Under the pieces are notes generated by a model, which was not told the DNA's origin, did not search any database, and worked only from the letters and a program-made list of their open reading frames with translations. A DNA stretch of 64,000 bases from Moraxellaceae bacterium (GTDB taxonomy: Bacteria > Pseudomonadota > Gammaproteobacteria > Pseudomonadales > Moraxellaceae), in assembly GCA_029237815.1 (NCBI GenBank), contig JAQZBP010000009.1, forward strand, positions 62,001-126,000. The letters run 5' to 3'. Positions 11,188 to 18,544 of this stretch are shown piece by piece (the stretch's first letter is position 1; the number at the start of each line of letters is the position of its first letter). Position numbers and translations under genes: made by a program.

Positions 11188-11544
11188 TTACTTACGTTTC
11201 TTCACCCTGAAAACGAAGTATTTCCCGTTCTTAGGGTAAACAGGCCTCCCTGTACGCCAAAAGCCTTTGCGCTCATTGCTGATGATCGCTTCATGCGCGA
11301 GCCCTGAAGGCCGCTCGGACACGGCCTTAGAACCGTCTCTGAAGGTGAACGGCACAAGCCCGGCGCGCATGGGCAGGACCTCGTGGCCGAACTGGCGGGC
11401 GATCTCGTAACCGAAGCCGCTGGCGCCCATGGCGGGAATGGACAGACCGCCGCTGGCGACCACCAAAGATTCGGCAGTGAAATCCCCCAGCGAACTCTCC
11501 AGACGGTAGCGCGCGCCTTTTTCAGTAATTGCGGTGAAGTTGCG
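11188..11544 (-). pseudogene. Fragment of HI0933/YhiN (BaiN)-like flavoprotein
   Basis: Read on the minus strand, the frame encodes RNFTAITEKGARYRLESS, then LVVASGGLSIPAMGASGFGY and EIARQFGHEVLPMRAGLVPF. This is the recognisable middle of HI0933-like NAD(P)/FAD oxidoreductases, which are about 400 residues long. The N-terminal FAD-binding part and the rest of the C-terminus are absent. After PFTFRDGSK the sequence leaves the family and ends in a basic tail, FRVKKRK, that looks like unrelated DNA read through. No start codon or ribosome site supports expression. It is a relic, consistent with the adjacent ettA fragment. Confidence 0.75.
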
Positions 11545-11842
11545 TGGGCATCACCTCATGCCGCATCCGCTCTCACGCTCGTCCGGCGCGCCCAGAATGA
11601 AAATCCCGGCAGGGCTGTTTGGCATTCCCGGAACAGCCCCTCCCCGTGAGGCCGCAATGTCGCGCGTCATTCAAGTGCAATAAATGCGTCACATTCCTGC
11701 GCGCCCTGTTTTCGCGCACGACCTGAACCACCGCACATTTTCCCCCAAAAGAATTTCCGTGCAGTTGCATCCGGAATGCGTCGGCTGCCGTATTGCGAGT
11801 CAGGCAAACAGGAGTTTGCCTTTAATCTCCGGAGATCAACGC

Positions 11843-12412
11843 ATGAACGCTTTTCAGAACGCGGCCCTTGCCGCCCGGACCGTGGTGCCCGCGGCGCTCC
11901 TCCTGACGCTGGCGGCCTGCAGCAGCCTGTCCCCGTCAACACCGGTCTTTACGCAAGACGCGCTCGCCGAGGCCGTCAAGGTGCCGGCCGGTCACACCGT
12001 CTCGCTCGAATCTGTGGGTGTCGGCGAGATCACCTACGAATGCCGTGCCAAGGCAGACAACATCGCCGTGAATGAGTGGGTGTTCGTCGGCCCCAAGGCT
12101 GTGCTGCGTGACCGCGCCGGCAAGGCCATCGGCAGCTACTACGGTCCGCCGGCCACCTGGGAAGCGCAGGATGGCTCGAAGATCAGCGGCGCCCAGGTCG
12201 CCATCGCCCCGGGCGGCGCCGGCAACATTCCCCTGCAGCTGGTGAAAGCCAATGCCTCGGCCACGCCGGGCGTGCTGGCCGGTGTCGCCTTTATCCAGCG
12301 CGTGGCCACCAAGGGCGGCGTTGCGCCCGCCAGCAAATGCTCGGCCGCCACCCTCGGCAAGCGCGAAACGGTGCAATACGAGGCAGATTATATTTTCTGG
12401 AAGCCCGCCTGA
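11843..12412 (+). CDS. DUF3455-like lipoprotein
   Basis: 189 residues. ATG 11843 has ggag at a good distance (ccggagatcaacgc) and begins a lipoprotein signal ending LTLAACSS; the longer frame from 11684 lacks both. The mature part (VPAGHTVSLESVGVGEITYE, YYGPPATWEAQDGSKISG, NIPLQLVKANA, GVAFIQRVATKGGVAP) has the layout of DUF3455 proteins, which occur in bacteria and fungi and have no proven function. Two Cys residues, in YECRAK and SKCSAAT, are typical of the family and may form a disulfide. It appears monocistronic, with gene-poor DNA on both sides. Confidence 0.8.
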   Translation: MNAFQNAALAARTVVPAALLLTLAACSSLSPSTPVFTQDALAEAVKVPAGHTVSLESVGVGEITYECRAKADNIAVNEWVFVGPKAVLRDRAGKAIGSYYGPPATWEAQDGSKISGAQVAIAPGGAGNIPLQLVKANASATPGVLAGVAFIQRVATKGGVAPASKCSAATLGKRETVQYEADYIFWKPA

Positions 12413-12484
12413 CGCCGCATGCGGTGAGCGGCATGCGGTGAAGGTCGCGCGCGACCCTCACCGCAACAGCAAACTTTTTTACCG

Positions 12485-12643
12485 GTGCGCTCGCGTCTTG
12501 CCTTCTTCGATGTCATCCGGAGCGAACTGACGGAAGACACTTATCTAGAATGGCTCACCTCGATCGATTCAGTTGCCTACCTCAAGGTGGAGCTGGCGGA
12601 AATTCCGGGCAAGTTTGAAAAACTCTACATGACAGCAAGATAA
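12485..12643 (+). other. Possible remnant of a coding sequence
   Basis: An open frame from GTG 12485 to TAA 12641-12643 encodes ~52 residues (including SELTEDTYLEWLTSIDSVAY and LKVELAEIPGKFEKLYMTAR) that read like ordinary soluble protein rather than random GC-rich translation. There is no ribosome site and no recognised family. It may be the 3' end of a lost gene, like the other relics nearby. Confidence 0.25.
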
Positions 12644-12702
12644 GGGAATCTGATCGGAAAATGGCGAACCATTGCTCACCTGCGCGTGACCTGCGGAAGG
12701 CG

Positions 12703-12889
12703 CCCTACCACCGTGCCACCAGCCCAACCCCTCTCTTCACACGGTTTCATCCCATCTTTCACCCCCGCCCCTGCGGGATTCCGCGCCGACTGCATCGTTC
12801 CGGTCGTCGTCTTCCTGCCCCCAATCGGAACGGCGATGTCCCCGGCGTCACTGTGGTTTTTACAAGGATTCGCCCCCCTCAGTTCCAGA
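12703..12889 (+). repeat. Dispersed repeat copy 1, leader of beta-helix gene family
   Basis: About 187 bp sharing many blocks with 18018-18180 and 20196-20388: ctaccacc, cttcacacggtttca, ctgcgggattccgcgccga, cggaacggcga, ccccggcgtcac and acaaggattcg, ending cagttccag. In copy 3 this sequence directly precedes the ribosome site of a beta-helix gene. Here no gene remains behind it, so this copy is an orphan leader. Confidence 0.85.
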
Positions 12890-12992
12890 ACGGGGTGGCG
12901 CAGTAGGCACATTCGCCAATGCCGCGCAGGGCTGCCCAAATGGTGGAGACGCTGCTATTTTCGGATTAACGCCAACGCCAGGATAAAAATAC

Positions 12993-13712
12993 ATGGAGAA
13001 GATCATCTCCCGCCGCGCCTTTTTTCTGATTGGCATGCAATCGGCGCTTTTCGCAGCGTCAGGATGCGCCTCTTTCAAGGAAGATGGCCCAACGCTTCTG
13101 ACACCCATGCTTTACCGTCATAAACCGGAATATTGGGAGCATTTTTCCTCGGTCATGATTACCGAAGACAGGAAGAAGATCGTCGTTTTCACGAAGGACT
13201 TCCATTACATAGTCGATTGCCCGGCCAAGATTTCCAGCATCCTTCACTCTTCTTTCAAAGAGTACTACTGGGCCAAATTCACTGAATTTCACGTTTCATC
13301 CTTGGGGTCAGTCAAGGGAACGGTATGGTTTGGGCTCTTGCATGACGCACCGCCCGAGGCAATTGAAGAGGCCGTCAAGCTGGGCCTCATAAAGAAGGGA
13401 GACGATGGGGCCTTTACCGAGGTGGAGCTGGCGCTGGAGGGAACCCGATACAAGGCCAATGGCATCAGCGCACCCACCCCTGCTCAAGACGTTAAGGCAT
13501 TAAATCGCACGTATGCCATCCGGATATCCGCAGACAGGAGCGCCAAGGAGTTGGCGAGGAACACCCTGCTGACGCCGATTACAGTGGCTGTCGATGGCAG
13601 CCTTGTCCTGGTCGGAGCCTCGGTCGGGGCCTCGATGGTGGTCGCGCTTCTTCCCTTTGCGGGCCTGACCATGCTGGCCATCTGCAGCCCGGGTCGCGGA
13701 TGCGCCAAGTGA
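12993..13712 (+). CDS. Hypothetical lipoprotein with C-terminal membrane segment
   Basis: 239 residues; family not recognised. The N-terminus MEKIISRRAFFLIG leads into a hydrophobic stretch ending FAASGCAS, a plausible lipobox preceded by a twin-Arg-like RR, so export is likely. The middle contains SSVMITEDRKKIVVFTKDFH and YIVDCPAKISSILHSSFKEY, mixed alpha/beta in character. Near the end, residues ~205-230 (SLVLVGASVGASMVVALLPF) form a glycine-rich hydrophobic segment that could span a membrane. Base composition is AT-richer than in the neighbours, which hints at transfer. It stands alone, downstream of orphan repeat copy 1. Confidence 0.65.
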   Translation: MEKIISRRAFFLIGMQSALFAASGCASFKEDGPTLLTPMLYRHKPEYWEHFSSVMITEDRKKIVVFTKDFHYIVDCPAKISSILHSSFKEYYWAKFTEFHVSSLGSVKGTVWFGLLHDAPPEAIEEAVKLGLIKKGDDGAFTEVELALEGTRYKANGISAPTPAQDVKALNRTYAIRISADRSAKELARNTLLTPITVAVDGSLVLVGASVGASMVVALLPFAGLTMLAICSPGRGCAK

Positions 13713-13809
13713 GCCCAACGAGGGTCAGCCCTGCAGCCCCCGCCCCCAGCCTCAAATGAAAACAACTTAGAAATCAGCATTTCTGCCTTTTTAACCAGGG
13801 GATCAATGG

Positions 13810-14451
13810 ATGAAAAACTCTCACCTTGCCGCACTCGCGCTGCTGGCACTGCCCGCGCTGGCCAGCGCCGACCTCGCGTATCGCGTCGGCGTCGACCTCG
13901 GCCCGCAGGAATTCGAGCGTGAGCAGCGCGGCATGAACCTGAGTCGCGGCGGCGTCATCCTCGACGCGCAGGACTCCACGCTGCAGGCCGACCTGCTGCC
14001 CCGCCTCTACGCCGAGGCCGCCTGGACGGCCCTCCCCGCGCTCGACCTCTTCGCTGCCTACAGCCATGCGCAAGCCGACGACGTCGACGCCACCGTCGAC
14101 CGCGCCACCTTCAGCAACGGCACCTCGGTGACCGGCCTCGCGATGGATGTGCCCACCCTCACCGTCCGCGGCGTCACGCTCGGCGGGCGCTGGACGCATC
14201 GGCTGGGGGCGGAGTGGCTGGCCGAAGCCGAGGCCACGGCCAGCAGCCTCCGCCTCTCCTGCGATTCCAGCCTGTGTGGCAAGCAGGGCGCTTTCACTGA
14301 AACGGCGCACCGCTTCGAGACCTTCGGCGCGACTCTCGGCATCGGCTACCGGATCAATGAACAACTCGACGCGCTGCTGAAGGCGCGCTGGGAGACGTCG
14401 GACGAATACACCATTACCGGTTACGGCCTCGGCCTGCGCTACGGCTTCTAA
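13810..14451 (+). CDS. Outer-membrane beta-barrel protein
   Basis: 213 residues. The signal peptide ends at ALASA (about residue 20). The mature chain alternates polar and hydrophobic residues in ~10-residue strands (LYAEAAWTALPALDLFAAY, ATLGIGYRINEQLDALLKAR) and ends YGLGLRYGF with the C-terminal Phe recognised by the BAM machinery. Size suggests an 8- to 10-strand barrel. Ligand and function are unknown. The DUF4349-like gene begins 21 bp downstream with its own aagga site, so the two are probably cotranscribed. Confidence 0.8.
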   Translation: MKNSHLAALALLALPALASADLAYRVGVDLGPQEFEREQRGMNLSRGGVILDAQDSTLQADLLPRLYAEAAWTALPALDLFAAYSHAQADDVDATVDRATFSNGTSVTGLAMDVPTLTVRGVTLGGRWTHRLGAEWLAEAEATASSLRLSCDSSLCGKQGAFTETAHRFETFGATLGIGYRINEQLDALLKARWETSDEYTITGYGLGLRYGF

Positions 14452-14472
14452 GCGAAGCAAGGACAACACTTC

Positions 14473-15171
14473 ATGACGCTTCGCCTCGCCGCCCTCCTGA
14501 TCATCACCCTCTCCACCCAGGTCGCCTGTGCCGCCAAGCAGGCCGCCTTCGAGCCCTCGTTTGCGCCGCAAGAAACGGCCGGCGCTGCCGAAATGAAATC
14601 CCCGGCCCACCGCGAACTGATCAAGTCCGCCTCGATTGAAGTGCTGGTGCCCTCCGTCCCGGCGTCGATCGAGGCCACGACCCGCCTCGTCACCGACGCT
14701 GGCGGCTACGTGTCCAACTCCATCGCCCGCCAGGGCAGCACCGCCCACCTGAAGCTGCGCGTGCCGGCCCACCAGCTGACCGAGCTCCTCGGCAACCTGG
14801 CGAAGCTCGGCGAGGAAAAGCATCGCCAGGTGTTCGTGCAGGACGTCACGGATCAGGTGGCCGACCTCGACGCGGTCCTCACCAACAAAAGAGCCCTGCG
14901 CGATCGCCTGCGCCTCCTGCTGATGCGCGCCAACGACGTCAAGGACATCATTGCGGTAGAGGGCGAGCTGACGCGCCTGCAAACCGAAATCGACGCAATC
15001 GAAGGCAGCCTGAAGCGGCTGCGCAACGACATTGCCTATTCCGCCGTCGACCTGCAGCTCACGCCGCGTGCTGAAGAGAAGCCGCGCAAGATCCTGGGGC
15101 CGCTGGGCTACCTGTTCAAAGGCACGGGCTGGGTCCTCAAGAAGCTGTGGGTCATCCGCGACGGCGAATAG
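14473..15171 (+). CDS. DUF4349-like exported protein
   Basis: 232 residues. A hydrophobic N-terminus ends STQVACAAK, a signal peptide with an imperfect lipobox. Recognisable DUF4349 features follow: an early strand pair (LIKSASIEVLVPSVPASIEA, TRLVTDAGGYVSNS), LKLRVPAHQLTELL, and a coiled-coil helical hairpin (about residues 130-185, DLDAVLTNKRALRDRLRLLL, IIAVEGELTRLQTEIDAIEG). Other members often carry a C-terminal transmembrane helix; here the end (LGYLFKGTGWVLKKLWV) is amphipathic to hydrophobic. The role of the family is unproven. It lies 21 bp downstream of the beta-barrel gene, so an envelope function with that protein is a reasonable inference. Confidence 0.8.
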   Translation: MTLRLAALLIITLSTQVACAAKQAAFEPSFAPQETAGAAEMKSPAHRELIKSASIEVLVPSVPASIEATTRLVTDAGGYVSNSIARQGSTAHLKLRVPAHQLTELLGNLAKLGEEKHRQVFVQDVTDQVADLDAVLTNKRALRDRLRLLLMRANDVKDIIAVEGELTRLQTEIDAIEGSLKRLRNDIAYSAVDLQLTPRAEEKPRKILGPLGYLFKGTGWVLKKLWVIRDGE

Positions 15172-15387
15172 TTCCGCGCCGTATGGCTACCCGTGGGCAG
15201 ATATGAGGACAGGCTTGGCTTCCAGATCGATGCCTCTGAAAGCGATGTGCGCACAGGCCACTGAGGTGGCCGCACATCGCGCCTGTCGTGGCACGATGCT
15301 GTGGCGGGATCGGAAAGGCGAAGGGACCCTAACAACGGAAATTACCTCTTACGCGCGTTGCGTGCGGCCCTGACATCAACGCCGGGA

Positions 15388-15963
15388 ATGAAAATGAATG
15401 CTGTAGAGCGCTGGTTCGGCAGTGGCTTCGCGTCGCTCCATCCCTTGCTGCAAACGCTGCACCGGGATAGCGGCACCCTGCGGGGCACCGCATCGATCAC
15501 CTATGGCGCCGGCCTGGCCGGCTGGCTCGGCCGCCGCATGGCTACCCGCTTCGGCATTCCCCGCGGCGCCAGCTCCGTCTCTCTGGAAGTCGCGATCCGC
15601 TCGGATGAACAGTCGCTGCACTGGCACCGGGTGCTCGCCGGAAGCGCTCGCGTGAACTCCACCTTCGTCCCGGTGGGCACTTGGCCCGACGGCCACTGGG
15701 TGGAGCAGGCGGGCCTGCTCACGCTCGCCCTGAAAGTCGATACCGCCGGGGGCGGATGGCGGTGGCTTCCCGTCCGGGCCGCCGTTGCAGGCATTCCGGT
15801 TCCCACGGCCTTCATGCCCAGGGTCACCGCCTACAAAACCATAGAGGCCGGCCGGTACCGCTTCCATGTCGGGGTGTCGCTTCCCCTGCTGGGCCTCCTG
15901 TTCTCGTACAGTGGTGCGCTGTCGCCCGACGTCGGGGGGCTTTCAGGCAGGGCCGGTGGCTAA
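15388..15963 (+). CDS. DUF4166-like protein
   Basis: 191 residues from ATG 15388; ATG 15394 is also possible. The pattern FASLHPLLQTLHRDSGTLRG, YGAGLAGWLGRRMATRFGIP and WHRVLAGSARVNSTF fits DUF4166 proteins, which are small alpha/beta proteins sometimes fused to or encoded near NAD-binding or SRPBCC-like modules. No signal peptide is visible, so a cytoplasmic or membrane-peripheral location is likely. A hydrophobic stretch (GVSLPLLGLLFSYSG) sits near the end. No ribosome site is obvious. The next gene downstream belongs to the cassette-like array, so this gene marks the edge of native sequence. Confidence 0.7.
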   Translation: MKMNAVERWFGSGFASLHPLLQTLHRDSGTLRGTASITYGAGLAGWLGRRMATRFGIPRGASSVSLEVAIRSDEQSLHWHRVLAGSARVNSTFVPVGTWPDGHWVEQAGLLTLALKVDTAGGGWRWLPVRAAVAGIPVPTAFMPRVTAYKTIEAGRYRFHVGVSLPLLGLLFSYSGALSPDVGGLSGRAGG

Positions 15964-16083
15964 TCAAATAGGCTCCAAAGCACTCTTCTTATTAGCCCGT
16001 TTCCTGATACCCGCAGTGCCAGTTTGGGTAGAGGGACATACCTGCTTCCTACCGTCTGACTTCGCCATCTTTCCCACCAAACT

Positions 16084-16200
16084 TGACGCTTAACTCCGCA
16101 GCACGGTTAATAAAAAAAGGCTTGCCTGAGGCCCGCTGGGTTAGGCGTCAGATTTTAAAAATTCTTAGGATCCATATTTGGGGTCGATTTAACGTTAGGT
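16084..16200 (+). other. Integron core-site motifs upstream of cassette 1
   Basis: tgacgcttaac (16084-16094) and gttaggcgtca (16140-16150) are inverted repeats with one mismatch. They contain gcttaac and gttaggc, which match the attC core consensus RYYYAAC and GTTRRRY. A further gttaggt (16194-16200) directly precedes the first cassette gene with the same spacing seen between attC1 and gene 2, its aggtg probably serving as the ribosome site. This may be an eroded attC or a recombined attI/attC edge; the exact limits are uncertain. Confidence 0.5.
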
Positions 16201-16206
16201 GTTCCA

Positions 16207-16710
16207 ATGGATGGTCTAATTTCCTGTCGATGCAAAAAGCTTCCAAATGCAGTCCTTGGCAAAACAACAAAGCTTCCGTCTAAGTTTATTGAGGTCATCG
16301 GCAGCAAGAGTCACTTCTTCTACCCCAGCGATCCAAAGGCCCCGATCCTCTCTCCAAAGGCCTTTATTGCTCTGGTTCGCTGCAAGGCCTGCGGCCAACA
16401 TTGGCAGGCAGATGCAATGCAGGGTTACCTCATCAAGCAAGCAAACTTTCCGATGCTCTGCATAAAGATCCCGGATGAGCAGGTCCCAACCTGGAAGTCA
16501 TTTGATGATATGCCAGCGAGGGCTAGCTTCTTCCCTGAGATGAAACGAGGTATATCTCAAGCTACATGCTTAACTGAGAAATGCGGAAATATGGCTATCA
16601 AAGGCTTCGCCCTTTGTGCCACCTGCATCTGCAAGATGCGCAGTAAAGGCAAAGAGCCTGAACAACTACCTAACCCTTCGTTCAAGGGGACGCCTGACGG
16701 CGCCCCTTAA
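16207..16710 (+). CDS. Cassette-borne hypothetical protein with Cys pairs
   Basis: 167 residues; family not recognised. Cysteines come in close groups: CRC near residue 8, CKAC near 58, CLTEKC near 120 and CATCIC near 137, which suggests one or two zinc sites. There is no signal peptide or membrane segment. Start ATG 16207 follows gttaggtgttcca, whose aggtg can serve as ribosome site. The stop lies inside the attC hairpin, so the last residues (NPSFKGTPDGAP) are encoded by the recombination site itself, a common trait of integron cassette genes. The gene is visibly AT-richer than the chromosome around it. A nucleic-acid-binding role is possible but unsupported. Confidence 0.7.
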   Translation: MDGLISCRCKKLPNAVLGKTTKLPSKFIEVIGSKSHFFYPSDPKAPILSPKAFIALVRCKACGQHWQADAMQGYLIKQANFPMLCIKIPDEQVPTWKSFDDMPARASFFPEMKRGISQATCLTEKCGNMAIKGFALCATCICKMRSKGKEPEQLPNPSFKGTPDGAP

Positions 16711-16723
16711 CTCCACGCTAGGT
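16668..16723 (+). other. attC site 1 (integron recombination site)
   Basis: 56 bp. Outer arms are acctaac (16668-16674, RYYYAAC) and gctaggt (16717-16723, one change from GTTRRRY). The inner stem aagggg-a-cgcc pairs with ggcg-cccctt, leaving one extrahelical A as in genuine attC folded bottom strands, with loop tgac. The flanks ttcgttc and taactccac are the usual attC spacers. This is the best preserved site of the array. Confidence 0.85.
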
Positions 16724-16730
16724 GCAGCAG

Positions 16731-17204
16731 ATGGTTCCATACGGAATGAACCAGGAGCAGTTTACATCGATGTATCAGCGCAAGCTTGATCGCCTATCAG
16801 ATCAAGCAATTCGCACTCTTTCAGATCTCATAGCCGTCCCGATCGCCCATGACGTCGATGAGGCGCACCTTGAAATATTCCTAGATGAGTATGGTGGAGC
16901 GCCGAGTGTCTGGGCCTATTGGCGCGGCAAGAATAATAAAGTAGATCATGTGGACCAAAGCCTATTTCCTGGGAGGTCACTTGAGCTCGATCTCGGCGTC
17001 GAAGGCCTCATCGATATTGACGAGAAGTACTTTGTAGAGCCAGATGATTTCCCCGGCCTTCGGCTCACCGCGTTGCTGCTCTCGCGCTGGATAGCGGAGT
17101 CCTGGTGGAAAGCCGGCGGATGGTCGTACCCTGTACCGGCCTCTCTCGCCATTCATGATTTTGGCTCTTATGGCTGGGTGCAGCTTTCCAAGGGCATCAC
17201 CTGA
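16731..17204 (+). CDS. Cassette-borne hypothetical protein
   Basis: 157 residues from ATG 16731; the 3' core of attC1 provides an aggtg ribosome site 6 bases upstream. GTG 16722 and ATG 16746 are alternatives. No family recognised. The protein is acidic and soluble-looking, with HDVDEAHLEIFLDEYGGAPS, VEGLIDIDEKYFVEPDDFPG and a Trp-rich helix (LSRWIAESWWKAGGWSYPVP). The stop TGA overlaps the start of attC2, as usual for cassettes. It is AT-richer than the host DNA. Promoterless cassettes rely on upstream transcription; the likely source here is unclear. Confidence 0.7.
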   Translation: MVPYGMNQEQFTSMYQRKLDRLSDQAIRTLSDLIAVPIAHDVDEAHLEIFLDEYGGAPSVWAYWRGKNNKVDHVDQSLFPGRSLELDLGVEGLIDIDEKYFVEPDDFPGLRLTALLLSRWIAESWWKAGGWSYPVPASLAIHDFGSYGWVQLSKGIT

Positions 17205-17262
17205 CAACTCGTTCGAGTGGACGCCTGCCTGCGGCAGGCGCCACTCTACTCCAACGTTTGGT
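17203..17262 (+). other. attC site 2 (integron recombination site)
   Basis: 60 bp. The stem gagtgg-a-cgcctgcc pairs perfectly with ggcaggcg-ccactc around loop tgc, again with a single extrahelical A. Outer cores are gacaac and gtttggt, more diverged than in site 1 but keeping AAC and GTT at the cut positions. The spacer contains cgttc and tactcca as in site 1. Confidence 0.8.
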
Positions 17263-17286
17263 TTTAAAAATTACAGGTGATTTTTA

Positions 17287-17829
17287 ATGAACCTTTTATC
17301 CTTTTTCATGGTCGCTCTAACCCTGATGCTAAGTGGATGCCAGATCGCCTACATTGCACCAAATGGCAAACCAGCGGCCAATCTGACTTTTATAGTGAAA
17401 AATGATTCAACCAAAACAACAGGAAGGCACATTGTCATTCTTAAGCACGCTAACGTTGAATGCAAAGCAGATAAGCAAGGGAGCAGGCTTGGGGCCAAGC
17501 TTTTTGCAGGAAGCAAAGAGGTCTTTGGCCCTGTAAAGGTTTTGGCTGGCGAGCCTTTTGCCTTTTCAATCTCATATGGTGAGTCCAGATTTGCTCAGAA
17601 CAGGGATTGCGCGGTCACCGCCAGTTTCACTCCTCACGCAGAACACTCTTATTTAATAAATTTTTCATCTGTGGATAACGTAGGCTCATGCAACTTGGAA
17701 ATAGAAGATTCTTCACAAGGAATCCCCCTCAAGGTAGAGCATCTTTCCCCCGAGTACTCCTGCGTTTCGAGCTTTGCTGGCAAAGTAAAGAATGGCCAGC
17801 CAGGCCGGTTAAATTGGACCGTCCAATAG
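17287..17829 (+). CDS. Cassette-borne lipoprotein
   Basis: 180 residues; family not recognised. MNLLSFFMVALTLMLSGCQ is a clear lipoprotein signal (Cys18). The mature part is beta-rich (AANLTFIVKNDSTKTTGRHI, KVLAGEPFAFSISYGESRF, HSYLINFSSVDNVGSCNLEI) with four further Cys residues (VECKAD, NRDCAV, GSCNLE, YSCVSS) that could form disulfides. Ribosome site aggtg lies 10 bases before ATG 17287. It is strongly AT-rich relative to the window. It is the last cassette of the array and is followed by a degraded attC. Surface-exposed lipoproteins are common integron cargo. Confidence 0.75.
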   Translation: MNLLSFFMVALTLMLSGCQIAYIAPNGKPAANLTFIVKNDSTKTTGRHIVILKHANVECKADKQGSRLGAKLFAGSKEVFGPVKVLAGEPFAFSISYGESRFAQNRDCAVTASFTPHAEHSYLINFSSVDNVGSCNLEIEDSSQGIPLKVEHLSPEYSCVSSFAGKVKNGQPGRLNWTVQ

Positions 17830-17888
17830 AGGCAGATGAGGGATGACTTCAGGCCATGGCAACCTTTGCCAGGATCATTAAAAACAAG

Positions 17889-17947
17889 CCCAAACAATTC
17901 GCTCAAGGCCGACTGCCTATGGCAGCAGAATTAGCTCCACGCCAGGG
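17889..17947 (+). other. Degenerate attC site 3
   Basis: Aligns with site 1: cccaaac, ttcgctcaaggccga, a short ctgcc/ggcag stem around tat, then ttagctccac and gccaggg. Most of the inner pairing and the 3' core are lost, so it is probably no longer recombinable. It marks the right end of the array. Confidence 0.6.
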
Positions 17948-18017
17948 ATCTACGGCTTTGGGCTTGAAACGCTATCAGCGCACGCTGAATTGACCGGCAA
18001 ACCCCACACGCCGCCGC

Positions 18018-18180
18018 CCTACCACCGCACCTCCATCCCGATCTTTTTCTTCACACGCCTTCACCGCATCGTTCTTCCACCCCGCCCCTGCTGGATTCCG
18101 CGCCGATCACATCGGCTATATCGCCACCTTTCCGCCCCGCTCGGAACGGCGACATCCCCGGCGTCACAGTGGTTTTGACA
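18018..18180 (+). repeat. Dispersed repeat copy 2, leader of beta-helix pseudogene
   Basis: Shares with copies 1 and 3 the blocks ctaccaccgcac, tttttcttcacac, ctggattccgcgccga, cggaacggcgacatccccgg and cgtcacagtggttttgaca. It is joined at ttttgaca directly to the interior of the beta-helix gene copy, showing that leader and gene were duplicated together and then lost the gene start. Confidence 0.85.
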
Positions 18181-18358
18181 CAGCAATAAGCTCATCTTCA
18201 TCCAGTATTCCAACCTGCAACTGGTCGGCATCAACGGTGCCGGCACGGGCGCCGGCATCTGCGATGTCGCTTTTGCGCATCAACAGATGCAGAACATCCT
18301 GATCGAAGGCTTGAAAATCGATAATTTCATCGAGGAAGGGTCCGGCAACAAGCCCTAA
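18181..18358 (+). pseudogene. Internally deleted copy of the beta-helix gene
   Basis: Matches the intact gene at 20397-21251 over two stretches. It begins at the equivalent of SSKLTYIQYSNLQLVGINGA (codons ~73-92), runs to FIEEGSG, then jumps to GNKP and stop (18356-18358), the last codons of the intact gene. The first ~72 codons and ~155 internal codons are gone. The 3' junction lies at ccggcaacaag, a short sequence also present at the 3' end of the intact gene. No start codon is in position. Confidence 0.9.
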
Positions 18359-18544
18359 GTGCTCTTGTAGAGGGCACTCGGTTTAAGCATGAAAGCGTGA
18401 AGAAAGACGATCTCATCCCGCCCCCCACGTGAGCAGCGTCGACACTGAAGGCGCCAAGAACGCAGGTGCGCCGCCCCTCCCGCATGCCGTACCATTTCGG
18501 CCGCTTAGTTGGCCTAAGCGGACATTTCTAAAACAGGGAGATTC

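Noticed and set aside
16668..17262. Possible tRNA genes, because of stem-loops with gttc motifs.
   Set aside because: Cloverleaf arms and anticodon do not fit; the structures match attC sites with an extrahelical base and RYYYAAC/GTTRRRY cores.
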